A DNA stretch of 64,000 nt from NCBI GenBank assembly GCA_036008465.1, contig DASYNP010000184.1:186001-250000 (forward strand), read 5' to 3'. Below the pieces are notes generated by a model that was given only the letters and a program-made list of their open reading frames with translations, was not told the origin of the DNA and ran no database searches. Both the position numbers and the translations under genes were made by a program. Of this stretch, positions 24,399 to 32,357 are shown piece after piece (the stretch's first letter is position 1; every line of letters starts with the position of its first letter). The stretch comes from DASPSM01 sp036008465. Its GTDB lineage: Bacteria; Planctomycetota; Planctomycetia; Planctomycetales; Planctomycetaceae.

Positions 24399-27194
24399 AT
24401 GTCCAGTCCCGTCGCCACACCGGTCCGTGATCAAAGCCGGCTGATCCGATACGGCGTCGCAATCGGCGTGACGGGCCTGTCGCTTCTCGTGCGATGGCCG
24501 TTGTGGCGGATCCTGGGCAGCCAGGCGCCGCACATGACATTCTTCCCCGCCGTCATGATCAGCGCGTATTTCGGTGGATTCGGGCCCGGTCTTCTCGCCA
24601 CCTTCTTGAGTGCGTTCGCGGCGCACTATTTTCTCGGCGACGCGCGGTTTCAGATCGACACGGCCCAGGGTGCTGTGTCACTCACGCTGTTCCTGATGGT
24701 GGGAACCGTCATTAGCGGCCTTACCGAGTCATTGCACCGCATGAGGCGACGCGTTGTCGCCGACGAGGGCTTACGCGAGAGCGAAGAGCGCTGGCGGAGT
24801 CTCACTGACGCGCTGCCTCAGTTGGTCTGGAGCGCCGGGCCCGACGGTGCCTGTGATTACTTCAGCACGCAATGGACGCAACACACCGGCGTCCCCGAAG
24901 CCGACCTGCTGGGCTGGCAGTGGCTGAAAGTCCTGCACTCCGACGATCGGGAGCCCACGCGGAAGTTCTGGACCGATTCCGTGGCAGGCCGCGGACCCTA
25001 CGACGTCGAGTATCGCATCCGCCGCTCGGACGGAGAGTACCGCTGGTTCAAGACGCGCGGCGTGCCGATCCGCGACAGCGAGGGCCACATCTTCAAATGG
25101 TTCGGGACTTGCACCGATATCACCGCGAGCAAAGAGTTCGAGGAGGAATTGCGTCGGGTGAATGCCCGGCTCGACCTGGCGGTGCGCGGCTCGAATATCG
25201 GCATCTTCGAGGTAGACCTGCAGGACGGCAAATATATCGGCGGCCGCGCGCACTTCATCAATGTCTGGGAACAACTCGGTCATCAGCCCACGGAAAACTC
25301 GGTCGAAGCAACGGCCGATTCGACGGCCTGGATGACGTCCCTGCATCCCGATGACCGCGACCGGGTGTTGTCGGAGATCCAGGCGCAGCTGTCGGGGCCG
25401 GCGAATGATTACCACGTTGCCTATCGCGCGCGTCATCGGGACGGTTCCGATCGGTGGATGCTGGCACGGGGCACCATCACACGGGATGAATCTGGCAAGG
25501 CAATCCGCGTCACGGGCAGCCGCGTCGATGTGAGCGATCTCAAGCAGATCGAGCACGAGCTGCGGCAAGCGAAAGAGGCAGCCGAGGCGGCCAACCACGC
25601 CAAGGACGAGTTCCTCGCAAACGTCAGTCATGAGATTCGCACGCCGATGAACGCGATTTTTGGCATGACGGATCTCGCTCTGGATACATCGCTGACGAAC
25701 GATCAGCGGCAAATTCTGAAAACGGTGAAATCCGCTGCGGACAACTTGCTCGGCCTGATCAATGACCTGCTCGATTTCTCGAAAATCGAGGCCGGCAAGC
25801 TGGAGCTGGATATCTCGGAATTCTCGCTGCTTGCCGCGCTGTGCGACACGCTGCGTGTCTTTAAAGCGCGGTCCAAAGAGAAGGGACTCGACTTTTCCTA
25901 CGACGTCGGGCCTGACGTCCCTGACTCGCTCCTGGGTGACTCCGGCCGTCTGCGGCAGGTGCTGCTCAATCTGGTGGGCAACGCGGTCAAATTTACGGAT
26001 GCGGGCGCCGTGACAGTCCGTGTCGAGGTCGCCGATGTCGCACAGGAGGGGAACATCGTCCTGCGGTTCACCGTCACCGACACGGGGATCGGCATTCCTC
26101 CAGACAAACAGCAGAGGATCTTCAGGGCCTTCGAGCAGGAGGACACCTCCACCACGCGCAAATACGGAGGGACTGGGCTCGGCCTGACGATCGCTGCGCG
26201 GCTGGTCGACCTCATGGGGGGCGTTATCTCGGTTGAGAGCCAGCCCGGTCGGGGTAGCAGGTTTGCCTTCACGGCTCGCTTCGAGCTCGCGCCGGAGGCA
26301 GACAAAACTCTCGCGTTACCCCAGCAACAAGCCGACGCGCCTCTGCCGGAGCAGCCCCCCAGGCAGGCCGAGCCGCTGCGCGTGCTGGTGGCCGAAGATA
26401 ACGACTTTAACGCACAACTCATCGAGCAACTGCTCATTCGACGCGGACATCACGTCTCGCTCGCACCAGACGGCCAGAGCGCGCTGGCTCTCTTGTGCGA
26501 TTCGCAATTCGATTTGCTGATCCTCGATATTCATATGCCCGAGCTCGACGGCTTCGAGGTCACGGGTGCGATTCGCCGGCGCGAGCAAAGCGTCGGAGGG
26601 CATCTGCCCATCATCGCATTGACAGCCCGCTCGCGCAGCGAAGATCGGGACAAGTGTCTCGCGGCGGGTATGGACGAATTTCTGACGAAACCCTTTCGTG
26701 CCGACGACCTCTGGATTGTGATTGATCGAGTGATTGGCCACAGTCGGCCGGTCAACCCGTCAAATGGCGAACCATCCCAATCGCAAGCAGCGTTCGACTG
26801 CCGGACGATCCTGGCAGCCTGCGGGGGCGACGAGTCGCTCTTGCGAAAAATGTGTCAATCGTTCGAGGAACGAATCCCCGCACATCTGGCAGCGCTCGAA
26901 GAGGCATTGGGCGGGCAGGACGCCCCACGTGTGCGGGAGACCGCTCACAAACTTTGCGGGATGATCGCCACGTTCTCAGCCGACGCGGGCGAGATCGCGG
27001 CAAAGCTCGAAGAACGGGCCGCTCACGGCGATCTCGCCGCGTGCGGGCCTCTCGGAAAGCGGCTGGCGGCCATGACCTCCGGCCTGATCGGCTCAGTGAG
27101 CGGTCTTTCTGTCGCACGGCTGCGCGCTTCGACCGAGGTCGCCCCCAATACCCAGCCGCATCTGGTTGGGCAAACTATTGGACCGGTTGGCTAG
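24399..27194 (+). CDS. Membrane hybrid histidine kinase (DUF4118-PAS-PAS-HisKA-HATPase-REC-Hpt)
   Basis: A 931-residue hybrid sensor. Residues 10-112 hold a KdpD-like four-helix DUF4118 membrane domain (FFPAVMISAYFGGFGPGLLA). PAS domains lie at about 130-250 and 255-385. HisKA has NVSHEIRTPMN with His411; HATPase has NLVGNAVKFTD, DTGIGIP and GTGLGLTI. The receiver has Asp710 in LLILDIHMPELDG, and an Hpt domain has His850 in ETAHKLCGM. The chain is a full internal phosphorelay that could feed an external receiver such as the NtrC-type protein nearby. The signal is unknown; PAS and the membrane domain suggest a redox, gas or small-molecule cue. Confidence 0.94.
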   Translation: MSSPVATPVRDQSRLIRYGVAIGVTGLSLLVRWPLWRILGSQAPHMTFFPAVMISAYFGGFGPGLLATFLSAFAAHYFLGDARFQIDTAQGAVSLTLFLMVGTVISGLTESLHRMRRRVVADEGLRESEERWRSLTDALPQLVWSAGPDGACDYFSTQWTQHTGVPEADLLGWQWLKVLHSDDREPTRKFWTDSVAGRGPYDVEYRIRRSDGEYRWFKTRGVPIRDSEGHIFKWFGTCTDITASKEFEEELRRVNARLDLAVRGSNIGIFEVDLQDGKYIGGRAHFINVWEQLGHQPTENSVEATADSTAWMTSLHPDDRDRVLSEIQAQLSGPANDYHVAYRARHRDGSDRWMLARGTITRDESGKAIRVTGSRVDVSDLKQIEHELRQAKEAAEAANHAKDEFLANVSHEIRTPMNAIFGMTDLALDTSLTNDQRQILKTVKSAADNLLGLINDLLDFSKIEAGKLELDISEFSLLAALCDTLRVFKARSKEKGLDFSYDVGPDVPDSLLGDSGRLRQVLLNLVGNAVKFTDAGAVTVRVEVADVAQEGNIVLRFTVTDTGIGIPPDKQQRIFRAFEQEDTSTTRKYGGTGLGLTIAARLVDLMGGVISVESQPGRGSRFAFTARFELAPEADKTLALPQQQADAPLPEQPPRQAEPLRVLVAEDNDFNAQLIEQLLIRRGHHVSLAPDGQSALALLCDSQFDLLILDIHMPELDGFEVTGAIRRREQSVGGHLPIIALTARSRSEDRDKCLAAGMDEFLTKPFRADDLWIVIDRVIGHSRPVNPSNGEPSQSQAAFDCRTILAACGGDESLLRKMCQSFEERIPAHLAALEEALGGQDAPRVRETAHKLCGMIATFSADAGEIAAKLEERAAHGDLAACGPLGKRLAAMTSGLIGSVSGLSVARLRASTEVAPNTQPHLVGQTIGPVG

Positions 27195-27297
27195 TTCTCG
27201 CACCGCCCCGCGTCTTTGGCCGCTTTTCCCTCGGTTCAATGGGGCGATTGCGCAGCCGCTGGGCCGAGTTCCACTCCCGGACGCCGCGGCAATCGGC

Positions 27298-27313
27298 TGG
27301 CACGCTTCTTGCC
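27298..27313 (+). promoter_or_regulatory. Near-perfect candidate sigma-54 promoter
   Basis: TGGCACGCTTCTTGCC matches TGGCACG-N4-TTGC at every defined position except the last, with the correct 10-base GG-GC spacing. The predicted start is near 27324, about 60 bases before the 60-residue membrane protein at 27386. It lies in noncoding DNA after the hybrid kinase gene. Confidence 0.75.
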
Positions 27314-27385
27314 AAACCACTCAGCCGAGTCGACGTTTGCAGATTTCGTGAACATTGCCTCTTTAATTCGGTGGGCCGTTCAGCT

Positions 27386-27568
27386 ATGCAAATCGTACTG
27401 CTAGTCGCAGCACTTGCCGTGGTCGTGATCCTGGGGGGCGTTGGGCGACACTTCCGGGTCCGCGCACAAAGGCGATGGAAAGCCGCGATTGAGACCTTTG
27501 CCCGATTACAGTTGGATCACGAGACTGGGCCACAGACTTTGCACAAACCGGCTTTGCACAAAAGGTAG
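27386..27568 (+). CDS. 60-residue membrane protein, first gene after sigma-54 promoter
   Basis: Starts MQIVLLVAALAVVVILGGVG, one membrane helix at the extreme N-terminus, followed by a basic stretch RHFRVRAQRRWKAAIETFAR and a polar tail. The topology suggests an N-out or signal-anchor protein. The ribosome binding site is weak. It ends 26 bases before the Old Yellow Enzyme gene and is preceded by a strong sigma-54-like site, which raises the chance that it is real. No family is recognised. Confidence 0.5.
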   Translation: MQIVLLVAALAVVVILGGVGRHFRVRAQRRWKAAIETFARLQLDHETGPQTLHKPALHKR

Positions 27569-27594
27569 TCCCCCACGCGTCAGGAGGTTGGCTG

Positions 27595-28812
27595 ATGAAG
27601 GCGCTTGGACAGAGCGAACGGAGCGCTGCGAATGAAAATGAAGGAGCCGCCAGCGTCGCACCGACGCAGATTCAAAACTCGGTCACCACGGTCCAAGGGT
27701 GTCTTGCGGGGGCGCAGCACGACCGGGAAGTCCCCGACATCGATTTGCTGAGCCCTCTCACGATCCGCGGCATCACGCTTCGCAATCGGATCGTGATGTC
27801 GCCGATGTGCCAGTACAGCTCTGAGGACGGGCTGGCCAACGATTGGCACCTCGTTCATCTCGGCAGCCGAGCCGCTGGCGGCGTGGGACTCGTCATGGTC
27901 GAGGCGACTGCCGTGACCGCGGAAGGACGGATCACTCCCAAAGACATGGGCATCTGGGGCGAGCAACATGTCGAACCGCTGGCCCGCATTGCCCGCTTCG
28001 TCCATTCGCAGGGAGCGATCGCCGGGATTCAATTGGCACATGCGGGACGCAAAGCGAGCTGCGAACCACCTTGGCTGGGCGGGGCTCGACTGAAGCCCGG
28101 GGCGGGCGGCTGGACCGTCGTCGCCCCGAGCGAGATTCCCTTCAATGAGGGCGACCCGCCGCCGGTCGAGCTCGACGAAGTGGGCATCGACGGGGTCGTC
28201 GCGGCGTTTGAGAATGCGGTCCATCGTGCTCTGGCCGCGGGTTTCAAATTGATCGAGGTCCATGACGCCCACGGTTACTTGCTGCATGAATTTCTCTCTC
28301 CACTGAGCAACCGCCGCACCGACCAATACGGCGGCAGTCTCGAGAACCGAATGCGCCTGCCGCTGCGAGTTTGCGAGCGGGTTCGAGCTTTGGTTCCCAG
28401 CGATTTGCCGGTCTTCGTGCGGATTTCGGCCACCGACTGGGTCGAGGGGGGTTGGGACATCGAACAGTCGGTGGCTTTCGCCAAGCGCCTCAGAGACTTG
28501 GGGATCGACGTGATCGATTGCTCGTCGGGCGCGTTGACGCCGACCGCTCGCATTCCCGTCGGCAAAGGTTTCCAGGTGCCCTTCGCGAGGCAAATCCGCC
28601 AAGAGGCGCGGATCCTGACGGGTGCAGTCGGGCTGATCACGGAGGCTGCGTATGCCAACGAGATCATCACGAGCGGCGATGCCGACCTGGTCTTCATCGC
28701 GCGAGAACTACTGCGCGAGCCGTACTGGGGGCTCAAGGCACAATCGGAACTGGGCGCTGAGCCAAATTGGCCACTTCAATATGGCTATGCCCTCAAGCGA
28801 CGGGCGAAGTAA
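27595..28812 (+). CDS. Old Yellow Enzyme family NADH:flavin oxidoreductase (YqjM-like)
   Basis: A 405-residue FMN-dependent ene-reductase. An unusual N-terminal extension of about 48 residues precedes the TIM barrel, which begins LLSPLTIRGITLRNRIVMSP. Family residues include MCQYSS (the YqjM-type Cys), the substrate-binding HAGRKAS, and HDAHGYLLHEFLSPLSNRRT. AGGAGG lies 7 bases before the ATG, so the extension is probably translated. These enzymes reduce activated alkenes, nitro compounds and quinones using NAD(P)H. Together with the adjacent regulator and reductases this points to detoxification of electrophiles. The extension is low-complexity and of unknown role. Confidence 0.94.
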   Translation: MKALGQSERSAANENEGAASVAPTQIQNSVTTVQGCLAGAQHDREVPDIDLLSPLTIRGITLRNRIVMSPMCQYSSEDGLANDWHLVHLGSRAAGGVGLVMVEATAVTAEGRITPKDMGIWGEQHVEPLARIARFVHSQGAIAGIQLAHAGRKASCEPPWLGGARLKPGAGGWTVVAPSEIPFNEGDPPPVELDEVGIDGVVAAFENAVHRALAAGFKLIEVHDAHGYLLHEFLSPLSNRRTDQYGGSLENRMRLPLRVCERVRALVPSDLPVFVRISATDWVEGGWDIEQSVAFAKRLRDLGIDVIDCSSGALTPTARIPVGKGFQVPFARQIRQEARILTGAVGLITEAAYANEIITSGDADLVFIARELLREPYWGLKAQSELGAEPNWPLQYGYALKRRAK

Positions 28813-29077
28813 CTCGGGTCAATGCGCGGGGGACAAATACCTAAGGCGCTTCGGTATTCCGCATTTTGCTGATCGATGGCAACATGGTCAATGAAATCAA
28901 TCCCAGACAACACGGAATGTCGACGCGGATAATTTGAGACGCTGGCGGGCTCTCCGGCGCGGATGCGACCGGATCTTGGAATCTCTGAAACGCCCTCCAT
29001 TTGGAACGGCGACGTTTGACGCGGGCTGCTCGCGGTAGCCGATCATCTGAGATCAAGCCTCCTGGAGGGACGCGCCG

Positions 29078-29824
29078 ATGAGAGTCGGACTCTTTGTCCC
29101 GTGTTACATCGATGCCTTTTTCCCCGAAGTCGGCATCGCCACTCTGGAACTCTTGGAAAGGCTCGGCTGCACGGTCGAGTATCCGCTCGAGCAGACCTGC
29201 TGCGGCCAGCCGATGGCGAACAGCGGCTGCCAGGAGGACGCTGCCGGCACCGAGGCGCTGTTCGTGCAGTGTTTCAAGGATTTCGACACGGTCGTCGGTC
29301 CGTCGGGAAGCTGTGTCCATCACGTGCGGTTTCATCTCGACGCGATCGAGCAAACGCCGGAGACAAAGAAGGTCCGGGCTGGCACGCGTGAGCTGGTCGA
29401 GTTCTTGCACGATCATCTGAAGGTCACGTCGTTCCCCTGGGCGAAATTTCCCCATAAGGTCGGCCTGCACGATAGCTGCTCGGCTGTTCGGGGGCTCGGT
29501 CATACGCGCCCGTCGGAGCAGGTCAACGAACCCTATTTCTCGAAGACCCGCGATTTGCTCAAGCAGGTCGCCGGGCTCGAGATCGTCGAGATCGATCGAC
29601 CCGACGAGTGCTGTGGATTCGGCGGCAGCTTCTGCGTCACCGACGAGGCCGTCTCGGCCAAGATGGGCTACGACCGCGTTCACGATTTCTACCGGCACGG
29701 GGTTGAGTACATCGCCTCGGCCGACATGTCGTGTCTGTTGCACATGAAAGGCGTGATCGCTCGGCTGAAGCTGCCAATCAAGGTCATCCACATCGGGCAA
29801 ATCCTCAATGGAGGTCCGTTATGA
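29078..29824 (+). CDS. lutA: LutA: iron-sulfur subunit of lactate utilisation complex
   Basis: A 248-residue CCG-domain protein. It starts MRVGLFVPCYIDAFFPEVG; two Cys-rich CCG motifs are visible (EQTCCGQPMANSGC and DECCGFGGSFCV), as in GlcF and heterodisulfide-reductase-like subunits. LutABC oxidises L-lactate to pyruvate, feeding electrons to the respiratory chain. GGAGGG lies 8 bases before the ATG. The stop overlaps the lutB start (ATGA), so the operon is tightly coupled. Length matches LutA proteins. The preceding 265 bases presumably carry the promoter, but no element is obvious. Confidence 0.94.
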   Translation: MRVGLFVPCYIDAFFPEVGIATLELLERLGCTVEYPLEQTCCGQPMANSGCQEDAAGTEALFVQCFKDFDTVVGPSGSCVHHVRFHLDAIEQTPETKKVRAGTRELVEFLHDHLKVTSFPWAKFPHKVGLHDSCSAVRGLGHTRPSEQVNEPYFSKTRDLLKQVAGLEIVEIDRPDECCGFGGSFCVTDEAVSAKMGYDRVHDFYRHGVEYIASADMSCLLHMKGVIARLKLPIKVIHIGQILNGGPL

Positions 29825-31209
29825 CCCGTCCCGTCGATCCGGAAGGGCTGGCCGCGCGGTTCATCGCCCTCGAGATTCACGAGACGACGCATGACCGTCT
29901 CGTGTGGGGGATGCGCCAGAATCGCGACAAGGCCGTCGCGGGCGTTCCAGAGTGGGAGAAGCTCCGCAACCTGGCCTCGCAGATCAAGGAGCACACGCTC
30001 ACGCACCTCGACCATTACCTCGAACAGTTCGAGGCGGCCGCGACGAAGCTCGGCACCCACGTCCACTGGGCTCGCGACGCGGCCGAGCATAACGAGACGG
30101 TGCATGACATCCTGCAGGCACATTGCGTCAAGTCGGTGATCAAAAGCAAATCGATGTTGCAGGAGGAGTGCGGCATGACGCCCTACCTCGAGCAGCGCGG
30201 CATCGAGGTGACGGAATCGGATCTCGGCGAGCGGATCCAGCAGCTGAGCGACGAACCGCCGAGCCACATCGTGGTGCCGGCCATTCATAAATTGCGGAGC
30301 GACGTGGCGGCCCTTTTCGCCAAGACCATCGGCACGGATCCGAAGGACGACGACCCGCACCACCTGGCAGAGGCGATGCGCCAGAATGCCCGGCCGCGCT
30401 TCCTGAAAGCCGACGCTGGCATGACGGGGGCCAACTTTGCCGTGGCCGAGACCGGCGGATTCGTCGTCTGCACGAACGAAGGGAACGCCGACATCGGTGC
30501 GACTGTGCCGCCGCTGCATATCGCCAGCATCGGCATTGAGAAACTGATTCCCCGCGCGGCTGACCTTGGCGTCTTCATACGCATGCTCTCTCGGAGTGCC
30601 TTGGGCTCGCCGATCACTCAGTACACCTCGCATTTCCACGGCCCGCGGCGTGGGGGCGAGCTGCACGTGGTCCTCGTGGATAACACGCGGAGCGAGCGGC
30701 TCGGTTCGCCGGACTTTTGGCACGCCCTGAAATGCATCCGCTGCGGGGCGTGCATGAACACCTGCCCGGTCTACCGCCGCGGCGGCGGGCTCAGCTACGG
30801 GGCGACGTATTCCGGCCCGATCGGCGTGATCCTCGACCCTGGCTTTGACCTCAGCAAGTACCGCGAGTTGCCTTTTCACTCGTCCTTGTGCGGATCGTGC
30901 ACCGAGGTGTGCCCGGTCAAAATCGACATCTCCGATCAGATCTATAAGTGGCGCCGCGTCGTGGCTTCCAAAGGAATGCTGCGGCTGACCAAGAAAGTCG
31001 GCATGAGCGCGCTGGGGGCGACCATCGCACATCCGGCGCTGTTCCGCGCGGTAGAGTCCGCTGGGGAATCGGCGCTGACGCATCTGCCCCGGTTTCTGCT
31101 CTACAACCCGCTCAACCCGTGGGGGAAGCACCGCGAGCTGCCGGCCGTTCCCAAGCAGACGTTCCGCGAATGGTTCCTCGAGAATCGGGGGACAAGGGGG
31201 AAAAAATGA
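29821..31209 (+). CDS. lutB: LutB: LUD-domain iron-sulfur protein of lactate utilisation
   Basis: A 462-residue protein. The N-terminal LUD domain contains MTGANFAVAETGGFVV. Two 4Fe-4S clusters are supplied by CIRCGACMNTCPVYRR (about residues 305-320) and LCGSCTEVCPVKID (about 357-370). It joins LutA and LutC in the lactate dehydrogenase complex. The start at 29821 overlaps the lutA stop by 4 bases and replaces a longer in-frame start 30 codons upstream. The stop overlaps the lutC start (ATGA). Length is normal for LutB. Confidence 0.95.
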   Translation: MTRPVDPEGLAARFIALEIHETTHDRLVWGMRQNRDKAVAGVPEWEKLRNLASQIKEHTLTHLDHYLEQFEAAATKLGTHVHWARDAAEHNETVHDILQAHCVKSVIKSKSMLQEECGMTPYLEQRGIEVTESDLGERIQQLSDEPPSHIVVPAIHKLRSDVAALFAKTIGTDPKDDDPHHLAEAMRQNARPRFLKADAGMTGANFAVAETGGFVVCTNEGNADIGATVPPLHIASIGIEKLIPRAADLGVFIRMLSRSALGSPITQYTSHFHGPRRGGELHVVLVDNTRSERLGSPDFWHALKCIRCGACMNTCPVYRRGGGLSYGATYSGPIGVILDPGFDLSKYRELPFHSSLCGSCTEVCPVKIDISDQIYKWRRVVASKGMLRLTKKVGMSALGATIAHPALFRAVESAGESALTHLPRFLLYNPLNPWGKHRELPAVPKQTFREWFLENRGTRGKK

Positions 31210-31874
31210 ATCCGCGCGAAGCGATCCTGGCAACCGTTCGCAAGAATCTGCCTCGGCCAACCGTCGCATTGCCCAACATTCCCAAGACCGACCGGAAGGG
31301 ACTGAAAACCAGCCTCGGGTACAAGGAGCACTTTCACGCTTTGCCGGAGGTCCATTCGTTCCCGCACGAAGGTGAGCCGATCCTCCCGTACTTCCGGAAA
31401 CAGTTGGACGCCATGGGAGGGAGATCCTTCGAGGTTCAAAGTGCTGAGGCCGCCAGGGCAAAAGTTGCGGAGCTGTTTCCGAGCGCCAAAGTCGTCTGCT
31501 CGGCCGTGCCTGAGGTGCCGGGCACTCGGCGGGTCACGGACGTGCATGACCCTCACGAGCTGAAGGACGTCGACGTCGGGGTGGTCCGCAGCCCGCTGGG
31601 CGTCGCCGAGGCCGGGGCCATCTGGCTCACTCAAGACTCGCTGGTTGTGAATGCCTTGGCAGTCTTGTCGCAGCACCTGGTCGTGTTGCTTGATCCCGAT
31701 ACGATCGTCGACACGATGCACGATGCCTACGGACAGCTCGATCTCGCCGCGAGTCCATACGGAGTCTTTCTGGCCGGACCGTCCGCCACCGGCGACATCG
31801 AAGGGGTGATCATCCACGGCGCGCAGGGCGCGCGGAGCTTGACGGTTTTGCTGCTCGCAAAGTCCAAGAGCTAA
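31206..31874 (+). CDS. lutC: LutC: LUD-domain protein of lactate utilisation
   Basis: A 222-residue LUD-family protein starting MNPREAILATVRKNLPRPTV, with the family core VVRSPLGVAEAGAIWLTQDS and a C-terminal GPSATGDIEGVIIHGAQGAR, where LUD proteins have the conserved GPSxTxDIE motif. It is the third gene of the lut operon; the ATG overlaps the lutB stop. LutC is needed for lactate use but its exact biochemical role is unsettled. Length is typical. Confidence 0.94.
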   Translation: MNPREAILATVRKNLPRPTVALPNIPKTDRKGLKTSLGYKEHFHALPEVHSFPHEGEPILPYFRKQLDAMGGRSFEVQSAEAARAKVAELFPSAKVVCSAVPEVPGTRRVTDVHDPHELKDVDVGVVRSPLGVAEAGAIWLTQDSLVVNALAVLSQHLVVLLDPDTIVDTMHDAYGQLDLAASPYGVFLAGPSATGDIEGVIIHGAQGARSLTVLLLAKSKS

Positions 31875-31982
31875 GCCATACTTTCGAGATGTCCCTGGCC
31901 GACGCCTAGTAGGTCAGCGAGTCCTCTCAGCGCGGATGCCTGGGTACAAACGCCCTGCTGAGATGCTCGTGGAGACAACACC

Positions 31983-32300
31983 ATGACGGGTGACGCACTT
32001 CTGTGGCATCGCGTTCAGTCCGCCTTCACGATCACCTATCACTTGTTCCCGCAGCTGACCATGGGCCTGGCGTGGTTCCTGGTGTATTGGAAGTGGCGCG
32101 CCCTGCGGACGGATGACGAGCAATACAACCAGGCCGTGAGATTCTGGGCCAAGATCTTTGGGCTCAATTTCGCCGTGGGCGTGGTGACCGGCATTCCGAT
32201 GGAGTTTCAGTTCGGGACGAACTGGGCGGGCCGTCAGCTATTTTCAACGGCCGTGTCGACAGTCTGCCTCGACGAAACCTTGGTCGACGCGGATCTTTAA
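31983..32300 (+). pseudogene. cydA: Truncated cytochrome bd oxidase subunit I (cydA fragment)
   Basis: The first about 83 residues match CydA well: MTGDALLWHRVQSAFTITYH at the start, LFPQLTMGLAW with the heme-region His, and GIPMEFQFGTNWAG. A full CydA has about 450 or more residues; here identity stops after TNWAG and an unrelated tail of about 22 residues ends at TAA. No cydB lies downstream; fumC starts 58 bases later. It could not form a functional oxidase. A deletion fusing the start of cydA to foreign sequence is the simplest reading. No IS element or duplication was seen at the junction. Confidence 0.85.
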
Positions 32301-32357
32301 TTCGGCGATGACGCGCGTGCGCGGATCAACAGGAGTCGACTAACAGGAACCAGCGTC

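Noticed and set aside
27195..27320. Minus-strand frame 27093-27320 after the hybrid kinase
   Set aside because: It overlaps the kinase end and the sigma-54-like site, has no family resemblance and no ribosome binding site.
29689..31461. 590-codon frame on the minus strand opposite lutB
   Set aside because: It mirrors a clear LutB/LutC gene, is rich in Arg, Ala and His, has no domain and no ribosome binding site. It is a by-product of GC-biased codons.
31983..32300. Insertion sequence as the cause of the cydA truncation
   Set aside because: No transposase, terminal inverted repeats or target duplication was found at the junction or before fumC.
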